A DNA stretch of 64,000 nucleotides from Rhodospirillaceae bacterium (GCA_016845145.1 JAERTE010000112.1:124001-188000); one strand, 5' to 3'; shown: positions 54,996 to 62,734, counted from the stretch's first letter. Numbers and translations are program-made. Notes: generated from the letters alone by a model not told the origin.

Positions 54996-55577
54996 TTACA
55001 ACAGGTATTTGATGGCGACGAAACCGCCGACCAAGCCGACGCAGAAAACCGTAAACACCAAGCCCAATCGCGCCTCGATGAAATCGCGGATCGGTGGGCC
55101 GAATTTCCAAAGCAGCGCCGCCACCAGGAAAAACCGCAATCCCCGCGCCAGCACCGAGGCGATGGAAAACACCGTCGGGTCGAGCGCCGTAACACCCGAA
55201 AGTATGGTGATCACCTTATAGGGAAATGGCGTCACGCCGGCGATAAATACCGCCCAAGCACCCCATTCGTTGTAGGTCGCCTTGAATTGCGCGAACTTCG
55301 GGCCGTAGCCATAGAACTCCAGCAAGGGGCGGCCGACTTCCTCGAACAAAAACATGCCGATCCCGTAACCAGCCATGCCGCCCAATACGGATGCCACGGT
55401 GCAGACAAGTGCGATTTTCCAGGCGCGCGTCGGTGCGGCGAGAACCATCGGAATCAGCAAAATATCGGGCGGTATAGGAAAGAAGGAACTCTCGACAAAC
55501 GACACCACCGCCAGCGCCCAAAGAGCATGCGGGTGGTTGGCGAGTTTGAGGGTCCAGTCGTAAAGGGGACGAATCAC
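54996..55577 (-). CDS. YqaA/DedA-like SNARE-associated membrane protein
   Basis: 193 residues with about five hydrophobic segments. The motif ALAVVSFVESSFFPIPPDIL and the later VFIAGVTPFPYKVITILSG are hallmarks of the YqaA branch of the DedA/VTT (SNARE-associated) superfamily. These are thought to be lipid scramblase-type transporters of polyprenyl-phosphate or phospholipids. First in the operon with dsbB and coq7. Confidence 0.88.
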   Translation of the reverse strand: MIRPLYDWTLKLANHPHALWALAVVSFVESSFFPIPPDILLIPMVLAAPTRAWKIALVCTVASVLGGMAGYGIGMFLFEEVGRPLLEFYGYGPKFAQFKATYNEWGAWAVFIAGVTPFPYKVITILSGVTALDPTVFSIASVLARGLRFFLVAALLWKFGPPIRDFIEARLGLVFTVFCVGLVGGFVAIKYLL

Positions 55578-55749
55578 CGGCGGTTCCTGGCTGTCGTTGG
55601 GGTGCGGGGGCTTGTAACAAGCGTTGCCGGGGGTTGCAACGCAGATCAGTCGATCGATCTATTGATCGGGGGCCGATTGATCTATTGACCGGGCGGCACG
55701 CGTGGCTAATATGCAGGCCTTCTCAATGGGACACCCCGAGAACATCTCG

Positions 55750-55789
55750 GCGGGTGTGGCGGAATTGGTAGACGCGCGGGATTCAAAAT
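55750..55789 (+). pseudogene. orphan 5' half of a tRNA-Leu(CAA) gene
   Basis: GCGGGTG acceptor strand, D-arm GGCGGAATTGGTAGACGC and anticodon stem-loop up to GGGATTCAAAAT are present. Then the sequence changes abruptly to AT-rich DNA. No 3' half able to pair with GCGGGTG (needing CACCCGC) follows. It most likely marks the integration point of the island in the anticodon stem-loop. Confidence 0.85.
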
Positions 55790-55969
55790 ACAATAAATTA
55801 CAAAAGTATTATTATTTTTCAATTAGTTAATATCATAAAATAAATTTATACTGGATTACATATTTACAAAAAACTGCTTGAGTTTACACTTCGAAAGAAT
55901 TAGGTGTTAAGCCAAGCTTGAGACCCGCTGCCCCTGTGGCGGAACTGGTAGACGCGCGGGATTCAAAAT
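55755..55969 (+). repeat. imperfect 35-bp direct repeat of tRNA-Leu sequence
   Basis: Positions 55755-55789 and 55935-55969 are identical (TGTGGCGGAA..., through GATTCAAAAT) except for one T/C change in the D-loop. The copies are 180 bp apart. They are candidates for attachment-site core sequence. The DNA between them (55790-55929) is very AT-rich and holds nothing I recognise. Confidence 0.8.
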
Positions 55970-56016
55970 CCCGTTCTGGCAACAGAGTGTCGGTTCGATT
56001 CCGACTGGGGGCACCA
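55930..56016 (+). tRNA. tRNA-Leu(CAA)
   Basis: A complete class II tRNA of 87 nt. The acceptor GCCCCTG pairs with TGGGGGC (two G-T pairs). The anticodon stem CGGGA/TCCCG has loop TTCAAAA with anticodon CAA at 55964-55966. A long variable arm (TTCTGGCAACAGAGT) is followed by T-arm GTCGG/CCGAC with TTCGATT and encoded CCA at 56014-56016. It is self-consistent, so it should function. It is 40 bp upstream of the integrase. Confidence 0.96.
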
Positions 56017-56055
56017 CTCTCCAGGTCATACACCTTTCAAATCGTTAGGTGAATA

Positions 56056-57483
56056 ATGGCCAACTCCATCCCATTAATTCCAGGCAAACTGGTTATCGAG
56101 ACGACCAGGGGGTCACCCTATTGGCGTATGCGGTTTAAGGACGGCGACGGTTGGTCTGCCAAGTCCACTAAGCATTCCGACCAGGAAGCCGCCGAAGACT
56201 ATGCCCGCGAACAATATGCTGAGATTGCTGTTCTGCAAAAGCACGGCATCGGCAGACGTATTGCCCACACCGTCAGCGATCTTTCCAAAATTCATTATCA
56301 GAACCTGACCGATATGCTCAATGCCGGGACTGGAAAGGTTACATATGAAACGTATCGCGGTGTGATCAGAAAGCATATCGACCCCATCGCGGGTGATTGG
56401 GATATCCGAAGCATAACGAATGAGAAAATGCTGGAGTATGAACAGGCTGTCGCCAAAAGTTTAGGGCGTCAGCCTGCTAAGGGGACCATCAACACGCACA
56501 ACATCGTCTGGCGGCAAATCTTTCAGATCGCGCGTGATCGAAAGTGGATGTCTGCCGATGAAGTTCCGGTTCTGAATATTCGGGACAAAGGCGAGAAGGG
56601 CTCTCGCAGGCCGGAAATCAGCCTGGACGAATACAAGCACTTCAGAAGGTTCTTGCGGACATACCACGAAGGCAGTGATCGTTTCGTGACGCGCTACAAA
56701 AGAAAGCTGCTTCGGGAATACTGCATTGTTCTGCTGGCGTCGGGGATGCGTCCAGGTCGGGAAATTCTCGGTCTCCGCTGGAAACATATCCAGTTCAGCG
56801 ACGGGCCATCTGCTGTCGAACTGACCAACCCGCTCGGAAAAACCGGTGACCGGCCAATTGTTCCGATGAACTTCATCAAACCTTCGCTGAGAAGGCTAAA
56901 AGGTCTCACGAAGCACACAGAACCGGAAGACTATGTGTTCGCAATGCCGGACGGGGCTGTGGCCACAGGCATGAGCCCAATGGTCAGTGCCGCAATGTCG
57001 GCAGCTGGAATTCGTGTTGACCCTCTTGGCAAGAAACGAACCGCCTATTCGCTCCGTCATTCCTATGCGACGTTCTTAAGGAAGTACCGGGATTTCACCT
57101 ATGATGAACTGGCGGAGAACATGGGCACCAGCATTCAGATGCTGCAGCGTCATTATGTCCACGCCAAATCCACTGACCGCATCACCCGCTTCGCGACCGG
57201 TAAGAAAAGACAGACCCGATATGAAAAGAAGGTCGAAGCGATCCATGACATTCTGATGCAGAAGTTCACGCCAGAGATTGTCACGTTCCTTGTCGGAGCG
57301 ATGACCGAAGCGCAATTCGAGGACGAGGTTTTGCTCGTGCAGGCGTTCGAGATCGAGCTGCGAAATTGGAACGAGCAGGCTGCGGATGACACCGAAACCG
57401 CGACAGACCAAAACCTGAGGTACGTTTTCCAAGCTGCACAAAATCGTGCCGAGGAATTCTTACACGGTGAAACAACTTGGTGA
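56056..57483 (+). CDS. tyrosine recombinase/integrase
   Basis: 475 residues. An N-terminal arm-binding part and a SAM-like core-binding domain (residues ~70-170) precede the catalytic domain (~190-380). Catalytic residues seen are Arg232 (ASGMRPGREILGLRW), Arg334 with His335 (YSLRHSYATFLR) and the nucleophile Tyr367 (QRHYVHA). The usual first His of the HxxR box is Tyr331 and the later His/Trp position is Thr358, variants seen in some families. It lies directly beside tRNA-Leu, so it is the likely integrase of the island. About 100 residues follow the Tyr, an unusually long C-terminal extension. Confidence 0.94.
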   Translation: MANSIPLIPGKLVIETTRGSPYWRMRFKDGDGWSAKSTKHSDQEAAEDYAREQYAEIAVLQKHGIGRRIAHTVSDLSKIHYQNLTDMLNAGTGKVTYETYRGVIRKHIDPIAGDWDIRSITNEKMLEYEQAVAKSLGRQPAKGTINTHNIVWRQIFQIARDRKWMSADEVPVLNIRDKGEKGSRRPEISLDEYKHFRRFLRTYHEGSDRFVTRYKRKLLREYCIVLLASGMRPGREILGLRWKHIQFSDGPSAVELTNPLGKTGDRPIVPMNFIKPSLRRLKGLTKHTEPEDYVFAMPDGAVATGMSPMVSAAMSAAGIRVDPLGKKRTAYSLRHSYATFLRKYRDFTYDELAENMGTSIQMLQRHYVHAKSTDRITRFATGKKRQTRYEKKVEAIHDILMQKFTPEIVTFLVGAMTEAQFEDEVLLVQAFEIELRNWNEQAADDTETATDQNLRYVFQAAQNRAEEFLHGETTW

Positions 57484-57676
57484 TTTCTGATCGTACCGTA
57501 AAAGCGACCGCTATGGACCGGTACGTCGAATTCATGGTGGGGACGCTTTTTCTTAAAAGCGAAAAATCATCAACAGAAGCATGGCGATGTGCCAGTATGA
57601 CTTTGTTGCACCGTGTAACAAAATCCGTGAAGGAATATATTCGATGGCGCGGGCGAGGAAACCGATAGGATAAAAA

Positions 57677-58045
57677 ATGGAAGTCGGGCTGTCAGCAAAA
57701 GAAAAAAACACGTTCCGAGAATTGATCATTGTTGGGGTGAACCAATATCGTTTTGACTTACATGCGTTCATGCGTGGGAAGCCCAGCGAGTACGACCGGG
57801 TTAAGCATGATTTCGATAATGAGAAAGACGCGGTAGTCGCGTATGTCGATACGACTGAACAGGCTGTCAAAGAAATTTTGGAAATGAAGGACCGGTTATT
57901 CGGTCGCGGTAAGCCGATTGCCGAAGAAAGTGTATCGACGGTAGATCATTTCGAAGGAATGTGGCGTTCGTTTCCTGAACTCATCGCTGATGTAAGAGGT
58001 TCAGAACGTTTTTACGAATTAACGGGACAAGTCGATAATGGTTAA
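57677..58045 (+). CDS. unknown island protein A
   Basis: 122 residues, acidic, mostly helical (VVAYVDTTEQAVKEILEMKD), with no signal peptide or membrane segment. Not recognised. AGGAT precedes the ATG. It overlaps the next gene by 8 bp, so the two are likely expressed together. Base composition is lower in GC than the chromosomal genes to the left. Confidence 0.7.
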   Translation: MEVGLSAKEKNTFRELIIVGVNQYRFDLHAFMRGKPSEYDRVKHDFDNEKDAVVAYVDTTEQAVKEILEMKDRLFGRGKPIAEESVSTVDHFEGMWRSFPELIADVRGSERFYELTGQVDNG

Positions 58046-58910
58046 GTTTAGCAAGGCTGACCACAATCCAATCAAAAATTGCATGAACCGGTTGATTAAC
58101 GAGAACGTTCGTTTTCTTCAAATATTCATGGCTGAGGAGGACGAAGAAGATTACGGCAGCGAGTATGAATACCTTTCGTTCACAAGAGGCTTGTTCGACA
58201 ATTCGACGGTAAACCCAGGTGACAAAAACCCAGCCGGTATTCAAACGCCACGCGCCGAAAGACACCTTATAAGGATGTTTCTACAAAAGCATCTCGACTT
58301 GCATACAAGTCTGACGGACATCAAACGAAAATCCAAAATAAGAGATACCGAACTGGCAGATCGATTGAAATATTATCGAACTCATATCCAGTTCGCGCAG
58401 AATTGCGAACGCACCAAAGAAGCGAAGCAACGGAAAACAAAAGCATATAACCCAATGCAGGAGCCGGAAAAGTTCCGTTCCGAAAGTCTTGAGGTAATCT
58501 TATCCAAGCAAGAACGCGAAGAAATAGAGCGAATTAAGGCGATACGTGATGCGGAGGACCAGTTCAGCCAGGATATGGAGAAGTTCATCAAAGCAGTCGA
58601 CGACAAGTATCTCTTGATCGATGAATTGGCCGAACTGAGAACCAAATTAAGGAAAAAACGTTACGCCGATGACATAACCGGACGACGGGATATGGATTAT
58701 CTGATGGAGTACGATTACGAACACGAATTGGACGCGGACGCGGCGATGTGGCGAGAACGTGATCGGGACAGAGACTTTGACATATATGACGTATACGACG
58801 AACTCGAAGAGAAGATGTCGCAAAAGCGGAAAGCCGTCCGAAAAATGACCGAAGAAGGCGCGCCAGCCGAGATACAAATTGCGCCGCGAAAGAGCAATTT
58901 ATCCGAGTAA
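58038..58910 (+). CDS. unknown charged coiled-coil island protein B
   Basis: 290 residues, very rich in Glu, Asp, Arg and Lys. A likely coiled coil spans about 150-225 (LSKQEREEIERIKAIRDAED, then LIDELAELRTKLRKKRY). Acidic runs (MAEEDEEDYGSEYEY) lie near the N-terminus and a Trp/Arg/Asp-rich segment near the end (WRERDRDRDFDIYDVYDELE). No enzymatic motif. It could be a structural or DNA-associated protein of the element. Co-translated with the 122-residue gene upstream. Confidence 0.72.
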   Translation: MVKFSKADHNPIKNCMNRLINENVRFLQIFMAEEDEEDYGSEYEYLSFTRGLFDNSTVNPGDKNPAGIQTPRAERHLIRMFLQKHLDLHTSLTDIKRKSKIRDTELADRLKYYRTHIQFAQNCERTKEAKQRKTKAYNPMQEPEKFRSESLEVILSKQEREEIERIKAIRDAEDQFSQDMEKFIKAVDDKYLLIDELAELRTKLRKKRYADDITGRRDMDYLMEYDYEHELDADAAMWRERDRDRDFDIYDVYDELEEKMSQKRKAVRKMTEEGAPAEIQIAPRKSNLSE

Positions 58911-58937
58911 AAAAATAAAAAAACATCTATAAGATGT
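58908..58937 (-). terminator. minus-strand-oriented intrinsic terminator
   Basis: On the minus strand ACATCT/AGATGT form a 6-bp hairpin with a 3-nt loop (58923-58937), followed by a long T-rich run (58908-58922). It lies right after the stop of the charged coiled-coil gene. No minus-strand gene feeds it, so it may block antisense transcription or may partly act on the plus strand. Confidence 0.5.
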
Positions 58938-59088
58938 CACGGTGTAGCCGAAAAACGAAGATTGCGCGTGATTAAGAAAGACATTTTCTTCAATTAAAAC
59001 AATGACTTGAAGATTTTTTGCGAGGTTCGTAAAAAACTTCGAGTTCTCAGGTACATTGGTTACATAGAGCGACATGAGGTCGTTTCTT

Positions 59089-59120
59089 GCTGCACCGTTT
59101 TTCGGCTTGCGGCTTTTTTT
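59089..59120 (+). terminator. intrinsic terminator, shared-tail copy 1
   Basis: GCTGCA and CCG arms pair with CGG and TTGCGGC-side bases around a TTTTT loop (59089-59113, 2-nt bulge), then T7 (59114-59120). It is followed by GTGCCTG. The string CTTTTTTTGTGCCTG is identical to the tails of the two terminators at 61.3 kb. It ends the upstream transcript shortly before the gene at 59160. Confidence 0.6.
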
Positions 59121-59159
59121 GTGCCTGCTCGAAGCAGGTTTTTAAGAAAGGAGGACTTT

Positions 59160-59849
59160 ATGTCCAAAAACATAGTGAGTGTAGAAGACGTGAAAAGGTT
59201 GAACGACGGAGTTCGTCAAAATTGGATCGGCAGTGTCAGGCTGATCTACACCTTTTATCACGACTACACGAAAGCATCGCTCGAAGATGTTTTCACAAGC
59301 CGGGTTAACGATGAAACCGGCGAACCATTTAAAGTCACAGAGGGAGCAAACAAATTCACGGTTGTTACCAAGTTGTCTTTGATGGAAGAAGTCAAACCCG
59401 GCCGGTGGAAGGTCTCTAATGCCCAGGCGTCACGGTACAGTGCCGTGTGCAAGTGGCTTGATGCCAAAAACGTCCAAACGGCCAACGTCGCAAAAGCCCT
59501 AGCCGACGTAAAACTAGTCGATATCACAACCAAGTCCTCACCAGGAAACAGCAAAGACGCTGCCTTCAAGGCATTGGTCGATGCCGGTTTGGTGGTGATC
59601 GAGAAAATGATGACCAAGGTTCAAATCAACCAGGACAAAGTGAATGTCGCTGGACTGGACTTCGATCCGGGACTGAACCTTGCGGTCGTTAAATGTGACG
59701 ACAACGGCAATGTCATCGGCATGGTCAAGGCTACCGGTAACGCCAAGTACAACGAAATCCCCGAGAAAATTGCGGCGAAGTACGGCAAGGACGCCGAACC
59801 GACCGACGAGGACGGGACTGATGTTATGGACGAAGCGGTGGCAGCGTGA
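59160..59849 (+). CDS. unknown island protein C
   Basis: 229 residues, soluble. Very strong ribosome binding site (AAGAAAGGAGG) before the ATG at 59160. The N-terminal region (VRLIYTFYHDYTKASLEDVF), the Lys/Val-rich middle and an acidic tail (KDAEPTDEDGTDVMDEAVAA) give a phage-like look of an abundant or DNA-binding protein, for instance a replication accessory factor, because the clamp-loader gene follows. No motif I can name. Flanked by terminators on both sides, so it is a separate transcription unit. Confidence 0.75.
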   Translation: MSKNIVSVEDVKRLNDGVRQNWIGSVRLIYTFYHDYTKASLEDVFTSRVNDETGEPFKVTEGANKFTVVTKLSLMEEVKPGRWKVSNAQASRYSAVCKWLDAKNVQTANVAKALADVKLVDITTKSSPGNSKDAAFKALVDAGLVVIEKMMTKVQINQDKVNVAGLDFDPGLNLAVVKCDDNGNVIGMVKATGNAKYNEIPEKIAAKYGKDAEPTDEDGTDVMDEAVAA

Positions 59850-59859
59850 ATGAACCAAA

Positions 59860-59887
59860 GGCGGGGCTTCGGTCCCGCCGGTTCTTT
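59860..59887 (+). terminator. hairpin terminator after protein C
   Basis: GGCGGG (59860-59865) pairs with CCCGCC (59874-59879) around an 8-nt loop, then GGTTCTTT. The U-run is weak, so read-through into the clamp-loader gene is likely. Confidence 0.55.
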
Positions 59888-59907
59888 AGTGAAAAAGGAG
59901 AAAGCAA

Positions 59908-60549
59908 ATGAGATTCACGACCAAGTACGCGCCGGAAACGTTACACGATGTAATCTTTCCGACGCAACGAGCAGAAGACGTTATCACCGGTGTCATACCT
60001 GATTTGGATGAGAACCTGATTTTGTTCGGGCCTCCGGGAACGGGAAAGACAACCTGTGCGAAGTTGATCCCGTTGGAGGCAGCCAGGGTTATTCACAAAG
60101 ACCCCGGTCTACAGGAATCCGATCATCAGTTTCTAACCGGCGATACTTTGAATATCGACAAGGTGAAAAACCTAGCCGATCAAGTTCGCATGGTTCCGAT
60201 TGGGATGTTTCCAAAGCATGTCCTTGTGATTGACGAGGCGGACCGTATGTCACCATCAGCAATGGACAATCTCAAAATCGCAATGGATGCGGCGGGCGAT
60301 GCGGCTGTGTGGATTTTCTGTACGAACAACAAAGATAAGTTCACTGCCCCGGTACTTTCCCGGTGCGTTGACTTGAGTTTTTCGACGTTTGACGAGGACA
60401 GATTGTTGCAGAAGGCAACTCTTATCCTTGAGGCCGAAGGTTGTTCGAAACCCGAAGAAACAATCAGAACGGTTATCCAAGCATCGAAGAACGACATCCG
60501 TAAACTTATGCAAAAACTTCAAGAGATCACGAAAAGGAGAGTAAAATGA
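59908..60549 (+). CDS. AAA+ clamp-loader ATPase, T4 gp44 / RFC small-subunit type, without collar domain
   Basis: 213 residues. N-terminal TTKYAPETLHDVIFPTQ resembles the 'KYRPxTldd..lp' entry of T4 gp44 and RFC. Walker A is GPPGTGKT (41-48), Walker B VLVIDEAD (105-112), sensor 1 CTNN (138-141), and the clamp-loader-specific SRC motif is Ser151-Cys153 (APVLSRCVDL). The lid end ASKNDIRKLMQKLQEI parallels the gp44 'DFRKTIGEL' segment. The protein stops there, about 100 residues short of gp44, so it lacks the collar that holds loader subunits together. It overlaps the next gene by 4 bp. AAGGAG precedes the ATG. Confidence 0.88.
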   Translation: MRFTTKYAPETLHDVIFPTQRAEDVITGVIPDLDENLILFGPPGTGKTTCAKLIPLEAARVIHKDPGLQESDHQFLTGDTLNIDKVKNLADQVRMVPIGMFPKHVLVIDEADRMSPSAMDNLKIAMDAAGDAAVWIFCTNNKDKFTAPVLSRCVDLSFSTFDEDRLLQKATLILEAEGCSKPEETIRTVIQASKNDIRKLMQKLQEITKRRVK

Positions 60550-61244
60550 GACAGCACCTAATCGAATTATTGGAACTGACAAAACATACTAGCATTCACC
60601 TAATCGTAGTCATACCGACAGAGGACGGTGTATCTTTTTGGGGAATGGCGCCCGACGCATGGTTGATATTCGAGGCCACTTCGAAAGAACCGATCGAGGG
60701 GCTCACGCATCCAATCGGGTTGCCCAGCCTTGATCTACTGGACACGGTTGTAAATGCGACCGTGGATGATAACTCGGTTCTATTGTGTCCTCGAGACGAA
60801 AACGGGCATCAACAAATTCGTTGCGAGGGTAACTATATCACCTGGCTCCCGGTGTTGAACGCGGCGGTGCTGCCAACACAACCGAACTTCGCTGGTACAA
60901 CCTGGGATTCTGAAATCGATGTCAACGAAGCGAACATTATCGGATTGTCCGAAGCCTTCGAATTTGCGGACGAATTTCATGATTATGTGCAGCCGGTTTG
61001 CTCGGGCCTGAGACTTTGGTTGGATATGGGAGGTCCAGAAGCGATCCCGCGTGTTCTTGTTGACTTCGCTGACGAATCTATCGGCGTATATACTGGTTTG
61101 TTCGGTTATGCGTTGTCAGAAGTTGTGGCAGTGCTAACGAACTGGTCAGACGCAACAATGTGGCTGTCAAACGATGGGGTTATGAAGGTTGAAAGCCATA
61201 CGGAACTGATCAACGCAACGGCCCTCTTCCCAGGCCACAACTAA
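60546..61244 (+). CDS. possible sliding clamp (T4 gp45-like), unproven
   Basis: 232 residues, against 228 for T4 gp45, acidic and beta-rich, with no membrane segment. It is translationally coupled to the clamp-loader gene. Its order of features follows gp45 as I remember it: an N-terminal helix then strand (LIELLELTKHTSIHLIVVIP), a 'DLLDTVVNATVDDNSVLL' segment where gp45 has its 'FLGILSLVNDDAEI' region, an aromatic-Trp-Pro strand (YITWLPVLNAAVLPTQPNF) where gp45 has 'IFWPAADPSTVV', then a second helix (EANIIGLSEAFEFADEF). Identity is low and this is inference. The alternative is an unknown protein. Confidence 0.5.
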   Translation: MRQHLIELLELTKHTSIHLIVVIPTEDGVSFWGMAPDAWLIFEATSKEPIEGLTHPIGLPSLDLLDTVVNATVDDNSVLLCPRDENGHQQIRCEGNYITWLPVLNAAVLPTQPNFAGTTWDSEIDVNEANIIGLSEAFEFADEFHDYVQPVCSGLRLWLDMGGPEAIPRVLVDFADESIGVYTGLFGYALSEVVAVLTNWSDATMWLSNDGVMKVESHTELINATALFPGHN

Positions 61245-61264
61245 AGCAGCGACCAAGCAAAGAG

Positions 61265-61286
61265 AGCCCCTTCGGGGGCTTTTTTT
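61265..61286 (+). terminator. intrinsic terminator, shared-tail copy 2
   Basis: AGCCCC-TTCG-GGGGCT (61265-61280) is a 6-bp stem with a stable UUCG-type loop, then T7 ending at 61286, followed by GTGCCTGG. It terminates the clamp-loader operon. Confidence 0.88.
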
Positions 61287-61320
61287 GTGCCTGGATTTCG
61301 AAAACATTACACGGCGAAAC

Positions 61321-61358
61321 AAAAGGCCCCTTGGCGGAAACGTCTCGGGGCCTTTTTT
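61321..61358 (+). terminator. intrinsic terminator, shared-tail copy 3
   Basis: AAAGGCCCC (61321-61329) pairs with GGGGCCTTT (61346-61354), a 9-bp stem, then T7 (61352-61358) followed by GTGCCTGG. It stands in tandem, 35 bp after the previous terminator. The stem sequence differs while the tail is identical. Confidence 0.85.
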
Positions 61359-61446
61359 TGTGCCTGGAACTTGGGGGCAGCCAGTGACGTTCTTCGATTA
61401 GGCGATTTCGCGTGCGCCCGGTATCATCCCGGCAAGGGAGATGACC

Positions 61447-62454
61447 ATGGCATTAAACGACTTAACCGAAGCAGCGATTGTTCAAGCTCTTGATGAGTTT
61501 GACGCAATCGGCCGTGAAGCCTTCCTTGATAAGTACGGTTTCAAGCCTGCACGGTCCTATTTTCTTGTTCGTGCCGGCAAGCAATATGATTCGAAAGCCA
61601 TCGCCGGAGCGGCTCATGGCTATGTCAGTGATGGTTTCGAGCCGCTAACACATGATCAACTCACCGGCGGCGAGTCGCAGGTGGCCCCAGTTCTGCGCCG
61701 GTTGGGTTTCGAGGTGATCAATACTCAGCCCCGCAACCCTGACTGGGTTCGGGATGAATTGATCCTGGCTCTGGATTTCTACCTCATGTATCGATCCGCC
61801 CTGCCTGACAAACGGAGCAGGGAAATCCAACAGCTGAGCACCGACATCAACAAGCTGGATCAGTCCATTGGGTTGTCCGGAGGAGATACGTTTCGAAATA
61901 CCAACGGTGTCTACATGAAGCTAATGAACTTCCGCCGCCTCGATCCGACATATACCGCCGAAGGAAAGGTCGGGTTGACGCGAGGCAGCAAGGCGGAAGC
62001 TGTCGTGTGGAACGAGTTTGCCGATGACACTGTTCGACTAAGTGCCGTTGCCCAAGCTATCCGCGACGGCATGTCGACTGATGTTGATGCTGCGGATGCC
62101 CAGGAAATTGATGATCCAGATTTTACCGAGGCCGAAGAAGGCCGACTTCTTACCCGTGTTCATCGCCGCCGTGAACGAAACCGCAAACTAGTCCAGCAGA
62201 AAAAGAAGTCCTTCTTAAAGAAGCATGGCCGTGTGTTCTGCGAGGCCTGCGGGTTTGATTTCGAAGAGACCTATGGAAAACGAGGTTCCGGCTTTATCGA
62301 ATGCCATCATACGAAGCCAATTCACACGCTGAAGCCCGGCGAGAAAACCAAGCTCGATGACCTCAAGCTGCTCTGCTCAAATTGCCACCGTATGGTACAT
62401 GCCAAATCCCAATGGCTGACATTTACTGAGTTACGAAACCTGCTGAAGCAGTAG
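61447..62454 (+). CDS. HNH endonuclease with ScoMcrA-like N-terminal head domain (type IV restriction-like)
   Basis: 335 residues. The N-terminal ~90 residues (EFDAIGREAFLDKYGF, SYFLVRAGKQYDSKAIAGAA, LTGGESQVAPVLRRLGFEV) match the head domain of ScoMcrA, a modification-dependent enzyme. The middle is alpha-helical and the C-terminal HNH domain (~262-318) carries CEACGF, IECHHTKPIHTL and LLCSNCHRMVH, that is two CxxC-type zinc pairs and the His-His metal site. It probably cuts modified DNA and defends the island or host. ATG 61447 has AAGGGAG at the right spacing; ATG 61441 is too close to it. Confidence 0.88.
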   Translation: MALNDLTEAAIVQALDEFDAIGREAFLDKYGFKPARSYFLVRAGKQYDSKAIAGAAHGYVSDGFEPLTHDQLTGGESQVAPVLRRLGFEVINTQPRNPDWVRDELILALDFYLMYRSALPDKRSREIQQLSTDINKLDQSIGLSGGDTFRNTNGVYMKLMNFRRLDPTYTAEGKVGLTRGSKAEAVVWNEFADDTVRLSAVAQAIRDGMSTDVDAADAQEIDDPDFTEAEEGRLLTRVHRRRERNRKLVQQKKKSFLKKHGRVFCEACGFDFEETYGKRGSGFIECHHTKPIHTLKPGEKTKLDDLKLLCSNCHRMVHAKSQWLTFTELRNLLKQ

Positions 62455-62734
62455 TTTGTTCCGGGGGCGATGCTCGATCACACATATCGACAAATACACC
62501 TTCCGCCAAATCCAACAATGGAAACCCGCCTATTCCTAGTGCGGCTTCCTTCTCACCTTGATCCATAAGCCTTAGGTAAAACTTGAACAGCGTCTCGATG
62601 CTAGGCGCTTGCGAAGTTGAGCGGATGTAGGCTGTGTAACCTGGTTTCCGTCCAAGCCATTCTTTGTCAAATGCGTATTGATCGATGACGTATCCCGTGG
62701 CTTTCAGGTGTTCATACATCTCAACTAAATTCAT
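62423..62734 (-). CDS. small unknown protein (island right part)
   Basis: 103 residues on the opposite strand, overlapping the end of the HNH gene by 32 bp. CAGGAGG precedes the ATG with good spacing. The sequence starts MNLVEMYEHLKATGYVIDQY, then WLGRKPGYTAYIRSTSQAPS, a helix-turn-helix-like arrangement similar to small DUF6626-type proteins as I recall them. A regulator or anti-factor is possible. Function unknown. Confidence 0.65.
   Translation of the reverse strand: MNLVEMYEHLKATGYVIDQYAFDKEWLGRKPGYTAYIRSTSQAPSIETLFKFYLRLMDQGEKEAALGIGGFPLLDLAEGVFVDMCDRASPPEQTTASAGFVTQ

Noticed and set aside
57477-57668. 63-codon frame right after the integrase
   Set aside because: No ribosome binding site, overlaps the integrase stop, and has noncoding composition.
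61287-61493. 68-codon frame starting at the GTG of a terminator tail
   Set aside because: It runs through the second terminator hairpin and into the HNH ribosome site; the start is part of the repeated tail motif.
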